Shown piece by piece: positions 12,761 through 24,396 of a stretch of DNA of 64,000 nt. Below the pieces are notes generated by a model, which had not been told where the DNA came from, searched no databases, and was given only the letters and a program-made list of their open reading frames with translations. Both the position numbers and the translations under genes were made by a program. The stretch spans positions 4,313,626 through 4,377,625 of the forward strand of contig BCIA01000002.1 in the NCBI GenBank assembly GCA_001599815.1. The letters run 5' to 3'. Source of the DNA: Furcasterigmium furcatum (Eukaryota > Ascomycota > Sordariomycetes > Glomerellales > Plectosphaerellaceae). Every line of letters begins with the position of its first letter. The first letter of the stretch is position 1.

Positions 12761-14539
12761 ATGTTCGGCGGCGGTTCGAGCCCCGCGGCTAAGGAGCCCA
12801 AGGACTCCGACGCGAAATCCGACACCTCCAAGTCGCCCTCGCCCGACGCCTCCAAGCCTGCCGAGCAGGCCGCCAGCGGTGACAAGCGGAGCGGCAATGG
12901 CAGTCCTCCTGGTCGCCACGACACCGGCGGCTCTGCGGACAAGAAGCGCAGGGCCAGCGGTGTCCAGAGCAAGGCCAGCAGTCTGCTCGCCTCCGCGAAG
13001 AACAGCCTGAACTTCTCGCAGGTTCGCAGCCCCGAGGCTGCCAACCAGAGCCCTCTCCAGAAGCTTGGCAAGCAAGATCCCGCCCTCGCCGTCCCCCAGG
13101 GTCAGCACAACAACTCGGCCGGCGAATCTCACCCCGGTCCTCGCTCGACCTTCCGCGTTGGCGTCTGGGAAGATAGGAACAAGAAGTGCCGCCGCACCAT
13201 GGAGGACACCCATGCTTTCCTCTACAACTTCCTCCACACCCCAGCGCCGGCTCTCGAATCCCAAAAGGGGCCCGACGCGAATCGGGACGAGAAGTCTGCC
13301 ATCGCAGACCGCGAAATGGTCGAGACGGACAACGGCTACTTCGCCATCTTCGATGGACATGCTGGTACTTTCGCCGCCGACTGGTGCGGCAAGAAGTTGC
13401 ACATCATTCTCGAGGACACCATCCGCAGGAATCCCAACATGCCCATCCCCGAACTCCTGGACCAGACCTTCACGTCCGTCGATGCCCAGTTGGAGAAGCT
13501 GCCTCTCAAGAACAGCGGCTGTACGGCTGCGATCGCCGTCCTTCGTTGGGAGGACCGCGTCCCGAGCGATAGGTCCGCCACGGGATCTCAAGCCATCGCG
13601 CCTGCCACGGCCGCTGCAAGCAAGACCACAAAACCCGAGGGCACCGCTGACGAAAAGGCCGAGGGGGCCACCGAGGCGGCCCACGCTAAGCTTAAGAGCG
13701 CGGCTTTCCGCCAGCGCGTCCTGTACACCGCCAACGTCGGCGATGCTCGCATCATTCTGTGCCGTTCGGGCAAAGCCTTGCGTCTGTCCTACGACCACAA
13801 GGGAAGCGATGAGAATGAGGGGAAGCGCATTGCCAACGCGGGAGGCTTGATTCTCAACAACAGGGTTAACGGCGTGCTTGCTGTGACGAGAGCCCTAGGT
13901 GATGCCTACATGAAGGACCTGGTGACCGGGCACCCCTACACGACGGAGACGGTCATCCACCCCGAAAGTGACGAGTTCATCATCATTGCCTGCGACGGTG
14001 TAAGTAACCCCAAATACCCGCTTTAATGCGGCTTGCTAACGGCCTTCCAGCTCTGGGATGTCTGCTCCGACCAAGAAGCAGTCGATCTCATCAGGGAGAC
14101 GGAGAGCCCCGAGGTTGCGGCTAAGAACCTCGTCGACTATGCTTTGAACCGATTTAGCACAGACAACCTGTCCTGCATGGTGGTGCGACTCGACAAGGAC
14201 GCCCTGCTTGAGAGCCAGAACAACAAGGAAAACCCCATCGGCATCGAGCAGGTCTCCCAGAGCGGCCGCGTCAGCGAGGCCGACAAGATTGTGCGCGAGA
14301 CGGAGCAGAAGATCTCAGAGGGTGGTGCGTCCGCTGTCGGTGTCTCAGCAGCCAACAACGCCCCCCGAGGCCGAGAGCCAGCAGAAGCGGGCAACGGCGA
14401 GTTCACTCGAACAACACTCGACGGTACGGTGGAAGAGGAGCCGAGCTCCATTGAGAGCAGCGAGGACTCGCCGGTAGCGGCGACAACTGCTGAGAGTGCC
14501 TCGAAAGAAGCCGAAGCCGCCAAGAACAGCAAGTCCTGA
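12761..14539 (+). CDS. PP2C-type (PPM) serine/threonine phosphatase, Ptc1-like
   Basis: Exons 12761-13999 and 14051-14539, 575 residues with the start at [10 protein letters not shown] phosphatases are metal-dependent Ser/Thr phosphatases, often acting on stress MAP-kinase pathways. In order: a disordered Ser/Pro/Lys N-terminus (1-120); [10 protein letters not shown] (about 144); the metal-binding FAIFDGHAG (about 193); [11 protein letters not shown]; a low-complexity Ala/Lys insert (about 270-310); NVGDARIIL (about 325); [11 protein letters not shown] (about 376); DELLIIACDG-type [10 protein letters not shown] just before the intron, LWDV after it; and [12 protein letters not shown] near the end of the fold. 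A disordered tail follows. The intron has a GTAAGT donor and an in-frame TAA, so splicing is required. The N-terminal start is the least certain part: the frame stays open for about 35 codons upstream without an ATG. Confidence 0.88.
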
Positions 14540-15778
14540 AGAGGTACGAGCGTGACAGACACCTTGCTTCGCCAGGCGCGCCGCTAAACGACTGAGCACG
14601 ACATACGTATGCACCGGAGAGCATGCACTTCCACAGGATTATGAGTTTCACAAAAGACGGGATGGGTGGGTGGTCACGGCTCGCCTCACGTGTTACCGAG
14701 GACCAAGTTCGTCCCAGAGCGGGCGGGATAGAGTCAAGGAGGGATGGAGGCCGGCAGCCGGAGAGCAGCACGTCGTCGGAGCAATTCAAAGACGTTGTAG
14801 TCATGCCGACACTTGAGCCGCCTCGTGGATTTCTCGAGCTCGTGCAAGGCCGATGAGAGGGGGCGAGAGAGGTTGCTTGAGGTGTGCAGCCCTGCACGCC
14901 ATGTATATCTACGCATCCCGGGGCTGCTGGGTGCGACATTGCGAGTGCTGTTGTTCTTCGTCGTCGTCAATACACGGTTCAACTGCCGCTTGTGCGCAGA
15001 CGGGTGGTGAAAGCCAATTGTTGATGCGACGTCGTCGGATCGGGCTTCCGACGCATGGCTTATTGCAGGGCGATGATGATGCGTGCTCGCCTCGTGATGT
15101 GGTCAAGTGACCTCGGAGAGTGACAAGTGGCGGAGTTGTGGTACGCCTCCGGGAGGCTTCAATTGGTGCTTATGTGGGGTAGAGACGCCAACGCTGTTCT
15201 GGGCATTGCTTGAGACCGCAGAATATCAGCCTGTTCCGTCTGCTTCTGCGGAGAAAACGAGAGCAAAGAGTTCGGCAGTTTTAAAATATCCATCTTTGCC
15301 TGCGATCCAAAAACATTTGACAGTGGCCTGCCCCAGACGATGACATGTCAGCATGCATCTCATAAACTGATATCTCCGCAAGTGGCATAAGTCCCGGGTA
15401 ATGCTTAGCGCCCGTTGCAGGAACCCCGCACCAGCCCCCTCGCGACCCAATCCTCGGACCCGGACCATGCTTACCCACCCCTTTTTCTCTCCCAACACCT
15501 CAAAATCCCGACGCAACCCACCTCCTCCCTCTGCCCCTCCATAATCCCGCCGCAAACCGATCGGGCCTCACTGCCTTCACCACTACGAACAGCTCACCAT
15601 CAGCCCATACGCGACGCCGAATCGAAGCACCCACCCGCGGCAATCGGCGTCCCAGAAGATCTTCCGCTCTTTCGGATCCTCCGATTCGAAGGACAGGAAG
15701 CCGCCCCAATCGCGCGGGCCACCGCTGCTCGGCCGCCCACACCCACCCACAAACATCCGGATACCCTCGGCCGGCGAC
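14540..15778. other. Intergenic, 1.2 kb, no gene seen
   Basis: This separates the phosphatase stop from the zinc-cluster start. Small frames on both strands lack domains. The last 350 bp are C-rich and AT-poor and probably form the 5' leader of the regulator. No TATA box was noticed. Confidence 0.55.
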
Positions 15779-18700
15779 ATGGCCAGCTACGCCGCCTCCG
15801 GCCCCAGCGCCAGCCCGGCCGCCTCGACGTCCTCCGCCGCCCCCGGCTCCCGGGGCCCCGGGGACCAGCAGGCTGGCGGCCCCGGCGGACCGCAGCACAA
15901 GCGCGTCTACCAGGCCTGCATCCCCTGCCGCAGGCGCAAGGTGCGCTGCGACCTCGGCAGCGTCGACAACCCCCATGACCCGCCGTGCGTGCGCTGCCGG
16001 CGCGAGAGCAAGGAGTGCTTCTTCAGCGCGACGCGCCGGAAGCGCAAGAACGAGGACGGGACCGACGCCGGCGGCGACACCGAGATGGACGAGTACATCA
16101 TCCGTAACGGGCGGAAGAGGGTTAACACGGGCACGGGGAGCCCACCGCCCGTGGTCGTGGACAGGAGGCTGTACACCGACACGCCGCTCACGCCGGGCGG
16201 CGGGCCGGGGAGGGACAGGCCCCTTCCGCGGCCGGATGGGTCGAGGAGCGCTGATGACGGAGGACGCCGTATGACGGGGGAGTTTGGGTTGGAGGAGGAG
16301 CCGAACACGCAGTTGGAGAACAGGGAGGCGCAGAATGTCCTGCGGCAGAGCGTGTTTGGGACTCATGACGCGTTGGACTTACTGTACAAGGCGGCGACAA
16401 ACAAGTGAGTGACGGTTGCTTGATGTCATGATCTGGTGGGATTGGATTGCTGACCTTTCGGCTTAGCCATGCTACGTCGCCCACGCAGAAACGGCACGAG
16501 AGCGCGGCGTCGTTGGCCTCGCTGCAGCAGCAGCAGCCGGCAGTCGTGACGCCCGCCTCGACGATGAAGCCTACTTCCGCCGGGCCGCCGCCTACGACGA
16601 GGTTCGACCAGCAGCAACCGGTCGACCCTGCTCTCGGTAAGAGGGACATGTCTGCCGAGCCCGGGTATGCAGATGCCATCAGGGCCTGGACTCGGTTCAG
16701 GTTCGTCAAGGCGGGGTGGTTTACCGCACAGGAGGCCATCGAGTACATTGATTAGTGAGTGGTCATCACCCGTGGTGGGCTCGAGCCTGGGCTGACATTT
16801 AACAGCTACTACGAATATCTCTCGCCATTGACGCCTATCTCGCCTCCCACATTCCGGAACCCGGCATCTCACCTGACGCTTCTGACCGAGGAGCCAATTC
16901 TGACGGTAACCTTGCTCACCATTGCTTCGAGATATCGGACCATTCCCGGCACAGGCGGTCATTGCAGATCACATGCAATCCACGAGCAGCTGTGGACGTA
17001 CCTGCGCGGCATGATCGAGCGATGTCTCTGGGGTCAAGAAGCCTTCGGCGGTGGGTTCATCGCGATGGGATCTTCTGCTGTGCCCACGGGCATGACGACC
17101 GATGACCAGAGCAACACTGCCTGGCGTGGCTTGAGGAAGGGCAGTCTGCGAACGCTGGGGACGATCGAGTCCCTCATGATTCTGACGGAATGGCACCCTC
17201 GGGCACTCCACTTCCCACCAGCCGAGGCCATTGACGAGCTCATGCTGCCCTCGTATGACGGCAGCGACATGATCAGCACGGACGAGAACGGCAACCAACG
17301 CCCCTCCGCGGGCATCGGTGGTAAGAGAATCGAGAGCTGGCTGGAGCCTGCCTGGCGAAGCGACCGCATGTGCTGGATGCTCTTGAGCACCGCCATGGGT
17401 CTTGCCTATGAGCTGGGCGTGTTTGATGACATCGACGAGCTGCTGAAGAACGATGCTCTATCTCGTCCCGAGTACGAGGATGAGTCGTACAGGCAGCGTG
17501 CGTATCGCATCAAGAGGCTCCTCCTGATCTACCTCACGCAACTGGCCGGACGGCTGGGGTGGACCAGCATGGTGCCCGAGGCGCTGCGGAAGAGCGATCC
17601 TGCCGTCTCGCGGAAGAAGAACCCTGCGACGATGGACGGCGGCACGACACCGGGGACCAACCCGTCGTCTCTGTCGAACGCCTTCAACTATATTCCCGAC
17701 CTGGAGCTCGACGACCAGATCATCCACTGCTGGGCGGGTATGAGCAACGCCATGCACTGGGGCAACGAGAAGGTCTTCCGCAACCGCAAGCACACGACAG
17801 ACATCATCCAGAGCGGAAAGTACATTGAGCTACTGCAGGAGTTCCGGCCCCTGCTCGCGGACTGGTATAAGGAGTTTGAGCGATTCAGGCTGCCTCCTTT
17901 CATCCGCCACATCCTGACGATCGAGTACGAGTACGTCAGGATTTATGTCAACTCCCTGTCGCTACAGGCCGTTGTCGAGCGATCCGCCAGCCACGCTGGA
18001 AGCACTGTCCATGCGGGACACGGGGGCTCGTTCATCGCCAGCGCGGCACAGCTGTCGCCGCAGACTCAAAACTACTTTGGCAAGCTGCCCCTCGGCCAGC
18101 TGGGAGGCTTTGGCGCTTCGGACCAGGAATACATTAAAGAGGTTGTGGACGGTAGCCGCAACTTGCTGCGGACTGTTGTCGAGGGCCTGCTGCCGGGCAA
18201 CTATCTCAAGCATGCTCCCGTAAGGACATACTTCCGCATCATCAGCGGAGCCATGTTCCTCCTCAAGACATTCGCCCTGGGTGCGCCACGGTCCGACGTT
18301 AAGAAGAGCATTGACCTGATGGACTTGACGGTCGAGGCCCTGCGCAACTGCGTTGTCGATGACGTGCATCTGGGCATTCGGTTCGCTGATCTGCTTGAGT
18401 CCCTGACCAGTAGACTGCGGAACCGCTTCATCCAGGCGCCGGCCATGGCTCCGTCTGGAGAGGGGGGAAGCCCCAACCCTCACGGCGTCGGGAACGGAGC
18501 TGCGGCGAACGGCCACGCCGCTGACCCGAACTGGTCTTCCCACGCCAGCCGTCTCCGTGAAGGGCTCAACGCACAACGTAAGTTCTCCCGTCCCCGCTTG
18601 GGGTATTTCGGACTGACAAGGATAGTAAACGACCCGACAACCAACATCTCGGCGACGCCGTTCGACCTCTCGACGGGCAACTTCCCGTACCCGTCAGGGA

Positions 18701-18960
18701 CGGCGTCGGCGCTCAACCCTTCCACCCCCGCGCCGCCGGTGGACCAGCATGCCCCGGTCGACAACATGTTCGACGCCGGGGACTGGGCCAACCCGAACAA
18801 CGAGATGTGGTACCTCCCCGCCGGCCCGGCGTTCTTCCAGAACATGGAGAACGGGGGCATTGCCATGACGGCCGAGGGCTTGAATGTGGGCGGCGTCGAC
18901 CTGCTCGAGTACATGGCCATGGACCCGCCGTTTGTCATGGATGGGGCGACGTACCCGTAG
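15779..18960 (+). CDS. Zn2Cys6 transcriptional activator, Aro80-like
   Basis: Four exons: 15779-16404, 16467-16754, 16806-18577 and 18626-18960; 1,006 residues. The DNA-binding cluster starts at about residue 45: [14 protein letters not shown], a 12-residue loop, then [11 protein letters not shown], followed by a basic ATRRKRK linker. The long loop and the NPHDPP sequence inside it match the Aro80 family, which activates aromatic amino-acid catabolism in yeast. The rest is the fungal-specific middle homology region ([13 protein letters not shown], then [18 protein letters not shown]) and an acidic C-terminus (DPPFVMDG). The last intron is 48 nt and frame-neutral, so retention would still read through; its GTAAGT/ATAG sites and the ACTGAC branch point argue that it is removed. 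Family assignment is from memory of the motif; target genes are unknown. Confidence 0.85.
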
Positions 18961-19362
18961 GACTGGGACGGTCGAAAGTGTTTCTCTGTTTCTTGGGGGA
19001 AGGTAGACTTTGCACGGGAAGCTTTTTGATGGAATGGTTTTTGAATATCGACAGCCGGAGTGAGGCGTTCAAAATTGTATTGGAGGGGAGACATTCACAG
19101 GACCGAAAAAAGACGGGACAGGCACGGTTGCGCCAGAATTGATATTAAGAGCCACGGGCGTCCCCCGACGTTCGGAGAAAAGAAGTCAGAGCTGAATATG
19201 ACGAGAGCTACAGGAGCAAACCCAGGTGCGTTGGTGATTATTGGCTGCCTGCCTTTTATCGTGGGATGAAATCCGTCTCTTCATGAATGACCTCGGTCCC
19301 AAAACAGAGCTTCCTTCCGATGCCGTCCCTGCAAGCGTTACAACTCTCTCTCTCTACACCTC
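18961..19362. other. Convergent intergenic gap
   Basis: About 400 bp between the stop of the Aro80-like gene and the stop of the small membrane protein gene on the other strand. It should hold both terminators. No ORF is supported. Confidence 0.5.
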
Positions 19363-19887
19363 TCATCCCGAACCCCGAACAGAAATCAACGTCGCCTGAT
19401 CCACGAAACGTCCACCACCAGAAGGACTCTGCCTCGCGCCGGCCATCTCATTGCCTTCCGCCCCGCGTCTCTGCCCCTCGGCATCAGCGACCGCACGCCT
19501 CGGATACCTCCAGGCGCGGACGACCGCGCCCCTGGCGCCGAAGCGGAAGCAGGGGGCCCAGCAGCAGAAGAGGGCCGCGACAAACAGGCCGATGGCGCAG
19601 CCGAGGACGAAGCCGCGCCAGATCTTGTCGCCGGCGGAGGCGTTGAAGATGTAGTCGTGGATGGAGTGGTCCTCGTTGCCGGGCATGATGAAGCCGCCGT
19701 TGCAGGAGGTGTCGTTCGGGCAGTTGGAGCCTGCGTAACCCGCCTCGTAGGAGTAGGGAAAGCTGAAGATGGCGATCATGACGGCCAGGAGGAGCGACAC
19801 GAAGACGAGGGAGCAGATCTGGGAGGTGTCAGGGGCTGGGTCTCTCGGAGTTGGGGTGAGGAGGGGCCTGAGGCGTAAAAGGAGCAT
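19363..19887 (-). CDS. Small two-helix membrane protein, unknown function
   Basis: A single open frame of 174 residues. Two hydrophobic helices are clear: ICSLVFVSLLLAVMIAIF (about residues 24-43) and FVLGCAIGLFVAALFCCW (about 92-110). Between them is a 45-residue loop with Cys-x5-Cys (NCPNDTSCNG) and a potential N-glycosylation site, so the loop is probably lumenal or extracellular. The tail is Arg-, Gly- and Ala-rich. The first 20 residues (RLRPLLTPTPRDPAPDTSQ) look unlike a normal start, and CCCAG before ATCTGC could be a splice acceptor, so an upstream exon may replace them. I do not recognise the family. Confidence 0.6.
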   Translation of the reverse strand: MLLLRLRPLLTPTPRDPAPDTSQICSLVFVSLLLAVMIAIFSFPYSYEAGYAGSNCPNDTSCNGGFIMPGNEDHSIHDYIFNASAGDKIWRGFVLGCAIGLFVAALFCCWAPCFRFGARGAVVRAWRYPRRAVADAEGQRRGAEGNEMAGARQSPSGGGRFVDQATLISVRGSG

Positions 19888-20786
19888 GCTTGAAGGAACT
19901 GACTGACTTTTGTCGTCGTTTTGCGCTGGGTATGCGAGCTTTTGTTGATTTGGCTGCGAGATTCGGGGTTGCGAGGATTTGCGTTACCGGGGAGGACTCA
20001 AGGCCCCGGCAGAAGTTCTGGGTGTGATGCGATGCGACAGTGAACGACCATCCCCTGGGGTTGATTCGCGCGGAGATGAGAGACAAGAGTCAAGGCTCAG
20101 GCTGGAGTGGAAAACATTGCTGCAGTTGAATAATTGTTGGCGGGGCCGTTGGATCGGGAGATGACCAAGTCGAGAACGAGCGTGTTGAGATGAGCATGGG
20201 AAAGGGCGTTGGGTCATGTTAGGACCGATTTCCGCGCTCCTGCTGTTTGTTGCTGCCGACTCTCTTCTCTCCCCGTGACTGACCGACTTACATTTCACAC
20301 AATGGAACGTCCGGACCCAGGAAAAGCTCTCATCACCCAGCTCCCGTCCCCCTTTACCCTCCCGCCTGGTAAACCGTCATGTCGTCTCCTGCATGCTGCC
20401 TCCCGTCCCCGTCCTCCCGCACCGTCGTACGAGCAAACGGCGACACATCACCCGTGGATCGAGGTGGGTGCTCGCGCAGGATCGGATTCGTCCCGGCAAA
20501 CAGATAAGCGATCCAGTTCTGACGGACGGGTTGCGCGACCTCTGAGGACTGCTGGTGGACTGCCGGACAAGGCAACCACATTCACAAAGCATCACGTCAC
20601 CGACGGGATGTGGCACGGCGAGAGTTGTTATTATTAACCCTTCGTTTGATTCGAACAAAGGAATGAGAGTAGTAGAAGCCTCTCATGCATGAGAGCAATC
20701 CTGCTAACAAAGCACGCCGTCATCCCGGTCCCCTTGACTCCTTGATCAGCTCGCCGGCTCGTGAGGAGCAGCTCAAAAGTCTTCCG
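19888..20786. other. Intergenic, 0.9 kb, no gene seen
   Basis: This lies between the 5' end of the small membrane protein gene and the 3' end of the F-box gene; both genes read leftward. Scattered short frames have no recognisable sequence. An A-rich run occurs at about 20800 just inside the F-box 3' end. Confidence 0.5.
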
Positions 20787-21956
20787 CTATTCTTCAATAA
20801 AAAAAAACCAGTCCCGGGACTGCTGCCATTCTATGACCGGGAAATGGTTCACAAGACACAGGTAGAGCTCCCCATTCATCACACTCCACTCCAGCGAGTA
20901 CTTCCCGCCAGCGCCTGTACCCGGCATCTCAAAGTATACTAAATTGGTGCGCCGAGAGCCTATATCAGTGCCGTCTAGCCAGGCCATGTTCTTCTCCGGG
21001 TCTTCCTCCCAACTGTCGAGAAATGCCGGGTGGAGGAACGATGCGGACGTTGCGCCGCGGCCGATAAGGCACCTGTAGGGCCCCTCGTGCAGCTCCTCGA
21101 GTCGCTTCTGGACCGCAGACCTCGTCCACTCCGGCTGTTCCCAATCGCCTTTGGGGTCGGGGAAGAACGGCATGGTCCAACTTACTTGGACGGCGGAGTG
21201 CACCAGGGCCCGGCTCCCGCCGTCATCAGTCTCGCAGGCCGTGTGACTTGTGAAAGAGAGTCGCGGTGGGGATGCGCTACGGAACCTCTCCGTCAACTTC
21301 TGGCCAGTTGGAACGAACTCCGTCCAGCATTCGGTGCAGGTGAAGATCTCGTGCTGTACATAGTGGGACCGCAAGGGAACGTCGAAAGGCGACATGTACT
21401 CCTGGAACCTCCTCCGCATGTCTTCGCCTCTTGCTGGGCAGTGGGGGCAGATAGAAACACGACCAACCCAGAAATTATGACGTTGTTCTTCTCTCGTCTC
21501 CTTTGCGCGCTGCTTGTCCTCGTCCGCACGATGGTGCGCGGAAAAGAGCAGGCCGAGCTCTCCGTCTTGTAAGAGTTTCTGGCGCGTGGACACTCTGCGG
21601 GGGGAGCAGGCGATGTCGATGAACCCGCGTCGGAAGGGTGTCAGAGGGAGGGAGTGCAGAGTCGTGTGACCTGCGGTTTTGCCCAAGAGCAGAGAATGGT
21701 CATCCTCGTGGAAGTGGGCAAACTCCTTGATGCCAAAGAGGTCCACAAAGGCATGGCAGACCTGTCGGAGGAGGTACGCTTCAACAATGTGCTCCTCGTC
21801 GTTGAGGTAGGTCAGGATTTTGACAAGAAGCTCTGGGGGCAGTCGGAGGATGCGCGTCTTCCTGTTCCGCTCGCCGCGGATGACCCAGGCTTTTTGCTCC
21901 TCTGGCTGTCCTGTTGGCTTCGCGCCGCCGCGAGCGCCCTCCTCTTGCATCTGCAT
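20787..21956 (-). CDS. F-box-like protein
   Basis: Intronless, 389 residues from the ATG at 21956; the frame extends a few codons further up but without an ATG. An F-box-like motif lies at about residues 38-75 (LRLPPELLVKILTYLND, then LLRQVCHAFVDLF). The remainder has a Cys-rich patch (ICPHCPARGEDMRRR and later FTCTECW), which could form a CxxC-CxxC metal knuckle. It ends in an aromatic, hydrophobic stretch (SRDWFFFIEE). F-box proteins recruit substrates to SCF ubiquitin ligases; substrate recognition here is unknown. Orphan F-box genes of this kind are numerous and lineage-specific in Pezizomycotina. It reads in the same direction as the deaminase and dynamin genes to its right. Confidence 0.75.
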   Translation of the reverse strand: MQMQEEGARGGAKPTGQPEEQKAWVIRGERNRKTRILRLPPELLVKILTYLNDEEHIVEAYLLRQVCHAFVDLFGIKEFAHFHEDDHSLLLGKTAGHTTLHSLPLTPFRRGFIDIACSPRRVSTRQKLLQDGELGLLFSAHHRADEDKQRAKETREEQRHNFWVGRVSICPHCPARGEDMRRRFQEYMSPFDVPLRSHYVQHEIFTCTECWTEFVPTGQKLTERFRSASPPRLSFTSHTACETDDGGSRALVHSAVQVSWTMPFFPDPKGDWEQPEWTRSAVQKRLEELHEGPYRCLIGRGATSASFLHPAFLDSWEEDPEKNMAWLDGTDIGSRRTNLVYFEMPGTGAGGKYSLEWSVMNGELYLCLVNHFPVIEWQQSRDWFFFIEE

Positions 21957-22599
21957 GCTTCGGTGTTGCTGTAGTAGGTTCTGCAAAATTCGACAGAACG
22001 GGCGGTATAGTCAAGGAACTTCGGCGGTTGAGAAAGTGTCTAATAGGAAGAGTGTGAGAAGAATAGTCGCAGAGGAAGAAAGTCTGAGAGACGCCGCCAC
22101 CAGAGATCAGAATTTACCAAGCGACAACAAGCCACGAAAAAAGGATTTGTTGGGAGGCGCGCACGATTTTCATGACCAGAGAGGCATGTGGGCACAACGC
22201 CGAAAATCTCTAGATTGATAATTATATCTCCTGATAATCATTGAAGAAGAAACGGCCTCTGGAAAAAGAAACAAATTCGAGGAGCCTGAAAAGGTGAGGA
22301 GAGGCTCATGTATCTTATGTTGGACTTGAGGCTCAGCTACCCTCCCAGGAGGGTCGCAGAAAAGATGGCCGGTCCAGGCACGTTGCTATCCAGATAAGTT
22401 GCGCTGAAATCATCTCAATTAGGCAATAGGCCATCTCGATTTCTTCGAATCAATACAGATGCCATGTCAATTCCTTAAAGTTAAGAGAGAGATCGTCTCG
22501 ATCCCTTACGGCTCGATCTGAAGTCTGCTGGTCGACATGAGGGCCGCCATCATGACAGTGATCCTCTTGCCTCTTAGTTGCTTCAATGTAGGCTGCGGT
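21957..22599. other. Intergenic, 0.64 kb
   Basis: This holds the F-box promoter and the deaminase 3' region. It is more AT-rich than its surroundings (22080-22520). No ORF is supported. Confidence 0.5.
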
Positions 22600-24070
22600 C
22601 TATTCAGCCCTCCGACCTCGAGAAGCTCTCTGAGATTCAAGCAATGGGGCCCCGTTACTTGTCTGTCCGGGTTTGTTGGCTCCCCTGTCCTGTAGAGATA
22701 TCAAATAGCTCGTGGTAGTGAGCGATGGGCCCGCCGTGGAATCGAGATTCGGGGGCCGCCGGATGCCCAATCTGTTGTCCAGATCATGAGAAGTAGTTTG
22801 TTCCAGGTGACGAGTCAGTTCCCCAAGTACTAGCTTTTGTATCTTCTGAGCGGATAGGCTCGAGCATGGTGCTGGCATCCAGGACGGGTACAGCTTCTGG
22901 TGGCAAGCCGAAACGCCCATCTTGAGAGGGTGTCGGGATATGAAGCTGTGGCAGAGGAAGCAGGCCTTCTTGCTCGCGCCCATGAAGAGGAGGCTAGGGG
23001 TAAGTTCCGGGTTGTGATCATAGAAGCTGAGAAGCTGCATCTCCGCATGAACGGTGAGTTCGCGGCGGCATACTTTGCGGAATAAGTCCTCCGGGTCGTT
23101 GGTGGCCCAGGTCTGGCCCAATCTTGCCATGACCTCCTCCGGAGACGTTTTGCCCAGCCGCTTTAGCAAAGCCGCCAGCGCAGATTTGTCATTCATCTTC
23201 AGCGAGAAGGGTTCCCGTCTTGGGGACTCGACGGTTTCGATGCGGATCGAGGCGAAAAGATCTGGCTGTTTGGTTGCAAACTTGACCATGGCCTTCGCGG
23301 CGGCGAAGTATCGACCCAGCTTGTAGATAATGCCAATCCATTGGGGAACTTCGCCTCGATCCGACGATAAGAGCGACTCGACCTGGTCCGAGTAGATCCA
23401 TCTGGCCTCACATGCCCATCTGATATGGGGGATGAGGGTAGTCGAGTCGGCATCGCCGGCGAGAGCTGCGATGTCGGGGAGATTTACCACCCAGGATCTG
23501 AAGGTCTCTTCGAACGAGAGGGTATCTCGCGCTAGTTTGAGCATGGCTTGATCGATATCTTTCCGAATATCTTCCTTTCGGAGCTTCTGAAGAAGATACC
23601 GGATCTTGTCGTTGTCGAGGGTAATGATCATGCGCAGGATCTCCTCATCTGCGTCGCGAGCGGCGTCTTCTACGCCAGGGTGAGTTGCAGCCAGAAGAAT
23701 CTTGGGCATGCGACAGACCTCGGCGAGCCACGGACGCCAGAGCATCCAAGACCTGTTGGAAGCGAACCTTGCAATGTTCGGGTACGCCGTGATTGCGAGC
23801 AAGGCGCAGGATCGCGTCCGAAGGTTGCCCTTGTTCCAAGCAGACTGCGGACGCAGTTTCGCCCCCTTTCTTTGATGTTGAGCATATCAGGGCGAAGGAG
23901 TCCAGGAACTTCATCGCCGTGTTGTCGCGCTTCCAGGATCCGTCGTTGGGGTGCCGGTCGAGGCTGTGCACTGTCGCTTTGCCCCTGACAGGGTCAATCT
24001 TGTACAGAAGTGTGCATAGTAGAACGAAATGATTGTTGGCATCGCCTGCGGGAATACTTGGCTCGACCAT
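22600..24070 (-). CDS. OTT_1508-type predicted deaminase
   Basis: Two exons, 23719-24070 and 22600-23669, 473 residues. The diagnostic part is the HAE...CxxC metal-binding pair: ELTVHAEMQLLSFYDHN (His-Ala-Glu at about residue 325) and KKACFLCHSFISRH (CxxC at about 353-356). This is the zinc-site arrangement of the OTT_1508 family in the nucleic-acid/nucleotide deaminase superfamily, common in filamentous fungi. The N-terminal 300 residues are helical and of unknown role (FLDSFALICSTSKKG, then SAVCLEQGQPSDAILRLARN). The two frames are joined by a 49-nt intron with a weak donor (GTCTGT) and a TAG acceptor. This gives VARR|EDAARDADEEILR, which continues the expected helix. A frameshift is the alternative explanation. 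Activity and substrate are unproven. Confidence 0.75.
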
Positions 24071-24396
24071 GGCTGAGATACCGCCGCTGAGGGGATGGGA
24101 TGAGGTTTAGAGGGCTGAGAAGAGGATTACAATTCATCTCGAGAAGCCCGGGGGAAATATATCCGGCCGAATGGTCATCGAGTCGCATGCAGCCCGCCCT
24201 CCAACTTCAGGGATGGGGCCAATGAGCTGCCGGTACTAAGAAAGATGTCGTTCTGTCGCGGCCATTGATACCCAACGCCATTATATTCAAAACTGGGAAT
24301 GGAAAAACGAAGGTTGTACTTGACAGTGATTCCTTTAACGACAATAATAAAATTGACCGTGCTCTGATTGAGGTTACGTTTAAAGCATTGACGCCA
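24071..24396. other. Short intergenic promoter/terminator gap
   Basis: 326 bp between two leftward genes; it holds the deaminase promoter and the dynamin-family 3' end. It is relatively AT-rich near 24250-24400. No ORF is supported. Confidence 0.5.

Noticed and set aside
12148..12792. 214-codon frame upstream of and overlapping the PP2C start
   Set aside because: It starts at GTG, has no ATG near its start, runs through the pyrimidine-rich leader and is in a different frame from the phosphatase. It could include part of an upstream exon but I cannot support it.
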